Below are positions 5,533 to 11,237 of a stretch of DNA of 11,237 bases, in pieces. Origin of the DNA: an uncultured Eubacteriales bacterium (GTDB lineage Bacteria; Bacillota; Clostridia; Oscillospirales; Oscillospiraceae); contig UQQF01000059.1 of NCBI GenBank assembly GCA_900543085.1, positions 1 through 11,237 of the forward strand. The letters are read 5' to 3'. Each line of letters opens with the position of its first letter. Position 1 is the first letter of the stretch. The notes below the pieces were generated by a model. The model was given only the letters and a program-made list of their open reading frames with translations, was not told the origin of the DNA and made no database searches. Made by a program: the position numbers and the translations under genes.

Positions 5533-6096
5533 TTATGCTCTGTCTATCCCGACGATCTCCCACAGCGCGCTCTCGCCGTACATGCACTCGTAGACGCTGC
5601 GCACGATGCTGCGCACGGCTGGGGAGATGTCCTGCGCCCCGGCGATGGGCATGTACATCAGCGCGGTGCTGCGGTTGGAGAGCGTGTAGTGGCAGTTCAC
5701 GTCTGAATAGCCGTTGCGGCCGTAGAAGGCGTGCAGCTTGCGGGCCTTTTCCAGCTGCGGGTACTCGGTGACCTCCAGCAGCAGACCCTGCCAGCCCTCG
5801 TAGTGCTCGCGGATAAGGCTCAAAAACTCGCCGCCCACGCCGTTGCCGCGCACGTGCGGGTACACGGCCAGCCAGCCCAGCAGGGCATAGCCGGTCATGT
5901 TGTTCCTGAGCATCAGCGCATAGCCGCACTCGGCGTTCTGCGCATTTTTCAAAAGCAGCAGCTCGGCGCCGCGCAGCAGGGCGCGCTGGCATTCGAGATG
6001 CTTCGGCCTCTCCCAGTCGTGGAAGTCAAACTCCATCATGGGGTATATGCGCTTCATGTCGGCGTGTCCGCCGCGCTCTAAGTGGTATATGCTCAT
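5533..6096 (-). CDS. GNAT-family N-acetyltransferase
   Basis: This 187-aa enzyme probably moves an acetyl group from acetyl-CoA to an amine. The key evidence is motif A, LAVYPHVRGNGVGGEF (about 76-91), with the RGNGVG pyrophosphate-binding loop at 83-88 after a beta strand. A later FYGRNGY (124-130) matches the common C-terminal GNAT pattern. The acceptor substrate is not evident. It is the last gene of the leftward operon: its ATG overlaps the stop of the ABC exporter gene (ATGA). GGAGG lies about ten bases upstream, a little far, so coupling to the preceding gene may matter. It could act alone as a housekeeping or detoxifying acetyltransferase, or modify a compound handled by the exporter; the latter is only inference. 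Confidence 0.87.
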   Translation of the reverse strand: MSIYHLERGGHADMKRIYPMMEFDFHDWERPKHLECQRALLRGAELLLLKNAQNAECGYALMLRNNMTGYALLGWLAVYPHVRGNGVGGEFLSLIREHYEGWQGLLLEVTEYPQLEKARKLHAFYGRNGYSDVNCHYTLSNRSTALMYMPIAGAQDISPAVRSIVRSVYECMYGESALWEIVGIDRA

Positions 6097-7853
6097 TTTG
6101 AGGTTTCCTCCGTGGATTCAAACTGTGATTTCCATAGCCTTGCAAACTCGCCGTCCAGCTTGAGCAGCTCCTCCGGCGTGCCCAGCTCGGCGATGCGCTC
6201 CTTTTCTATGACGGCTATGCGGTCGGCGCCGCGTATCGTGCTCAGCCGGTGCGCTATTATGACGCTGGTACGCCCCTCGCTCAGCGAGTCCAGGCTGGCC
6301 TGTATGCGCTGCTCCGTGACGGAGTCCAGCGCGCTGGTGGCCTCGTCCATCACCAGTATGGGCGGGTTTTTCAGGAACACCCTGGCTATGCTCAGGCGCT
6401 GCTTCTGCCCGCCGGAGAGCATCACGCCGCGCTCGCCCACATAGGTGTCGTAGCCGTCCGGCAGCGCCATGATGTCCTGGTGTATCTCGGCGCGCACGGC
6501 GGCGGCGATTATCTCCGCGTCGGTCGCGTCCGGGCGGCCGTACCTGATGTTGTCGCGCACGGTGCCCGCGAAGATGAACACGTCCTGCTGGATTATGCCT
6601 ATGCTGCGCCGCAGCGAGTCCTGCGTGACGGAGCGCACATCGTGCCCGTCTATGCTGACCGAGCCCTCAGTGACGTCGTAAAACCTCTCCAGCAGCTGGC
6701 AGAGCGTGGTCTTGCCCCCGCCGCTCGGGCCTACGACCGCGAGCTTTTCGCCGGGGTTTATCTTCAGGGACACGTCACGCAGCACCCAGGGCTTGTCCGC
6801 GTCATAGCGGAAGCCGACGTTCTTGTACTCCACCTCGCCCCTGACGTCCTTCAGCTCGACGGCGTCAGGCGCGTCCTGGACCTCCGGCTCCGTGCGCATC
6901 AGCTCCAGGAAGCGGGAGAAGCCCGCCGTGCCCTGCATATACGTCTCGGAGAACTGCGCCAGCTTGCGCACAGGGGTGGTGAAGGTGGACACGTACAGCG
7001 AGAAGGTCATGAGGTCTATGTAGTCCATCGTGCCCTGCATGATGAAGATGCCGCCGGCGGCGATGACCAGCACCTGCATTATGCTGGTGGTGAACTCCAT
7101 GCCACTCATGAAGCCGCCCATGGCGTTGTAGTATTCCTTCTTCGCGTTCTTGTACTGCTCGTTGGCGGCGACAAACTTGTCGTCCTCGGTCTTCTCGTTG
7201 GCGAAGGCCTTGGCCGTGCGTATGCCGGATATGCCGCTTTCGATGGAGGAGTTTATCTCCGCCGTCTTGCGCTTGACCTCCAGGTTCGCCTTTTTCATCC
7301 TGACCCTGCGCGTGAGCGTGAACGCCACGAGTATGGGCAGGGTCACGGCCAGCACCAGAGCCAGCCGCCATTCGATGGTGAACATCACGGCCAGCGCGCC
7401 GACGATGGTCAAGCCGGAGATGAGTATGTCCTCCGGCCCGTGGTGGGCAAGCTCCGTGATCTCAAAGAGGTCGCTGGTGATGCGGCTCATCAGCGCGCCG
7501 GTGCGGTTGTGGTCAAAGAAGCTGAAGCTCAGCTTCTGTATGTGGTTGAAGGACGCGCGGCGCATGTCCGCCTCGATATACACGCCCATGCGGTGGCCGA
7601 GGACGGTGATGAAGTAGTAGCACACGCCCTTGAGCACATAGGCCGCTATCATTATTGCTATCACCACGAAAAACGTGGTGAACATGCGCTCCGGCAGCAG
7701 CGTGGTCATGGACATGCGCGAGACGTAGGGGAACGCCAGGTCTATCAGCGAGGCCAGCGTGGCGCAGGCCATGTCCATCAGGAAAAGCCCCATGTGCGGC
7801 TTGAAGTACGAGAAAAACTCCCTCAGGCCGCTTTTTTGCTTCTTTTCGGCCAC
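6093..7853 (-). CDS. ABC exporter half-transporter (fused membrane and ATPase domains)
   Basis: This 586-aa protein has the MsbA/LmrA-type layout: six membrane helices over about 20-305, then a nucleotide-binding domain. Walker A is GPSGGGKTT (375-383), the Q-loop lies at IIQQD (420-424), the signature is LSGGQ (479-483), Walker B with catalytic Glu is ILVMDEA (499-505), and the switch His is H535. All key residues are canonical, so a homodimer could be active; no partner half is next to it. The substrate may be a drug, lipid or peptide. The start is GTG at 7853, supported by GGGAG on the minus strand roughly ten bases upstream and by the MAEKKQK opening. It begins one base after the rnhA stop and overlaps the acetyltransferase start by four bases. 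Confidence 0.94.
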   Translation of the reverse strand: MAEKKQKSGLREFFSYFKPHMGLFLMDMACATLASLIDLAFPYVSRMSMTTLLPERMFTTFFVVIAIMIAAYVLKGVCYYFITVLGHRMGVYIEADMRRASFNHIQKLSFSFFDHNRTGALMSRITSDLFEITELAHHGPEDILISGLTIVGALAVMFTIEWRLALVLAVTLPILVAFTLTRRVRMKKANLEVKRKTAEINSSIESGISGIRTAKAFANEKTEDDKFVAANEQYKNAKKEYYNAMGGFMSGMEFTTSIMQVLVIAAGGIFIMQGTMDYIDLMTFSLYVSTFTTPVRKLAQFSETYMQGTAGFSRFLELMRTEPEVQDAPDAVELKDVRGEVEYKNVGFRYDADKPWVLRDVSLKINPGEKLAVVGPSGGGKTTLCQLLERFYDVTEGSVSIDGHDVRSVTQDSLRRSIGIIQQDVFIFAGTVRDNIRYGRPDATDAEIIAAAVRAEIHQDIMALPDGYDTYVGERGVMLSGGQKQRLSIARVFLKNPPILVMDEATSALDSVTEQRIQASLDSLSEGRTSVIIAHRLSTIRGADRIAVIEKERIAELGTPEELLKLDGEFARLWKSQFESTEETSK

Positions 7854-7854
7854 T

Positions 7855-8300
7855 TCACTCTCCCTTTCCGGCGGCGTACTCGTCCCGCCGCATGACGGCC
7901 AGCGCGTCGCAGCGGTTGTTCATGTCGTTGTCCGCGTGACCCTTTACCCAGCGGACGGTGACCTCGTGCTCGTGCAGCAGCCTGTCCAGCTCCTGCCACA
8001 GCTCCAGGTTCTTCACCGGGCCTTCCTTGCGGCGCCAGCCGCGCTTTTTCCAGCCGTCGAGCCAGTGCTCGTTTATGGCGCGTTCTATATACTGCGAGTC
8101 CGTGTACAGCGTGACGGCGCACTTCTCCTTCAGCGCGCCCAGTGCGGCGATGACGGCGGACAGCTCCATGCGGTTGTTGGTCGTGCTCGCCTCGCCGCCG
8201 GACAGCTCCTTCTCGTGCCCGTTATACGTCAGCACCGCCGCCCAGCCGCCGGGGCCGGGATTGCCGGAGCAGGCCCCGTCGGTGTAGATGGTCACGGACT

Positions 8301-8304
<4 letters not shown>
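7855..8304 (-). CDS. rnhA: Ribonuclease HI
   Basis: This 149-aa enzyme cuts the RNA strand of RNA-DNA hybrids, removing R-loops and replication primers. The catalytic set is complete: D9 in [15 protein letters not shown]47 in [13 protein letters not shown]69 in YTDSQY, H123 in VKGHAD and D133 in RCDALA. The segment [20 protein letters not shown] (80-99) is the basic handle region seen in bacterial RNase HI, and the length is normal for the family. The ATG at 8304 overlaps the gyrA stop (ATGA), and GGAGGAG precedes it by five bases inside the end of gyrA, so translation is likely coupled to gyrA. The ABC exporter starts one base after its stop. Confidence 0.96.
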
Positions 8305-10832
<2,528 letters not shown>

Positions 10833-11237
10833 TTGTTTACCACCTTATTGTTTTTACGTGTTTTGAGCGACCGCGCTCGGCGGGGGTCTCCTGAGGGATT
10901 TCTTTTTGTGGCGACAAAAAGAAACCCCTCAGACTCCAAAGAGAAAAACGCTTTTTGGGTTGGGAAGTTTGGGGACACGGGGAATAGTGGTCACCAAACA
11001 GGTGGGTATTTCAGGTTGCTATCCCTAAGATTTATGCCAGATTAGGGTGCAACTGTCTTACCTCTCTAATGACTGACCCGGTAAGCGCTCCGGCGCAAAG
11101 CGCCGTTGCGCGAAAATGACAGCACCCCAGTCTCGTAAAGTCTACGGGATACCAACGTATCTATGTCGAACCGTGAAGATAAAACTAATCCCCGGCATAT
11201 TAAACCACCCAAAGCGGCTTTCCTTTCGGGGTCTGGG
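10833..11237. other. Gene-free region upstream of gyrA
   Basis: I find no convincing protein gene, tRNA or known riboswitch here. The base composition is visibly less GC-rich than in the genes. The stretch contains the gyrA ribosome binding site, the long inverted repeat at 10891-10932, a GGCGC-AAA-GCGCC stem (11092-11104) flanked by GCGC on both sides, and CCCTAA/TTAGGG (11023-11028 with 11042-11047). The gyrA promoter should lie here, but no -35/-10 pair stands out. It may hold a long leader or an upstream neighbour's end. Confidence 0.55.
10891..10932. repeat. 19-bp near-perfect inverted repeat upstream of gyrA
   Basis: CTGAGGGATTTCTTTTTGT (10891-10909) pairs with 10914-10932 around GGCG with a single mismatch. 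It lies about 58 bases before the gyrA start. T tracts are inside the arms, so it could act as a terminator or attenuator in the gyrA leader, or be a small mobile hairpin element. It is unrelated in sequence to copies A-C. Confidence 0.8.

Noticed and set aside
6249..7895. 548-codon plus-strand open frame opposite the ABC exporter
   Set aside because: The minus strand encodes a full exporter with all motifs. The plus frame is low-complexity and has no domain.
11069..11080. Fourth repeat copy suggested by AATGACTGA
   Set aside because: Only nine bases match the repeat linker. No AGGAGG precedes it and the flanking stems are absent.
11161..11185. tRNA T-arm suggested by GGTTCGA on the minus strand
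   Set aside because: The flanking bases do not form the required 5-bp stem and no acceptor or anticodon arms fit.

Overview
The window looks like chromosomal DNA from a GC-rich Clostridia-type Firmicute, plausibly a gut Oscillospiraceae-like lineage. This is inferred from strong AGGAGG-type ribosome binding sites, an EcsA-like ABC ATPase paired with a Firmicute-style multi-spanning exporter protein, the small XRE regulator type, and a GyrA with an acidic tail. No gene gives a species name. Ile is often written ATA despite the high GC.

Layout, left to right. Positions 1-322 are non-coding and hold two copies of a hairpin-rich repeat followed by two terminator-like stems. A small XRE-family regulator (minus, 323-571) is divergent from an ABC operon (plus, 754-3014: ATPase then membrane subunit, overlapping ATGA). 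Between them lies a 19-bp palindrome, a degenerate second copy exactly 53 bp away, and promoters for both directions. A response regulator and histidine kinase (plus, 3094-5147) follow from their own promoter, which overlaps a 12-bp palindrome. The pair ends at a clear terminator. Positions 5148-5532 are a convergent intergenic region packed with hairpin repeats, including a third copy of the element at the left edge. On the minus strand a tightly coupled operon is transcribed leftward: gyrA (10832-8301), rnhA (8304-7855), a type-I ABC exporter half-transporter (7853-6093) and a GNAT acetyltransferase (6096-5533). Positions 10833-11237, upstream of gyrA, have no gene but carry a long near-perfect inverted repeat.

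How the parts may work together: XRE regulator, ABC transporter and two-component system resemble an envelope-stress or export locus, although the substrate is unknown. gyrA and rnhA both limit supercoiling-linked R-loops, so their translational coupling is sensible. The most interesting non-genic material is the modular hairpin repeat family. Its stems vary by compensatory changes, while a 37-nt linker carrying AGGAGG and ATG between the stems stays nearly invariant.
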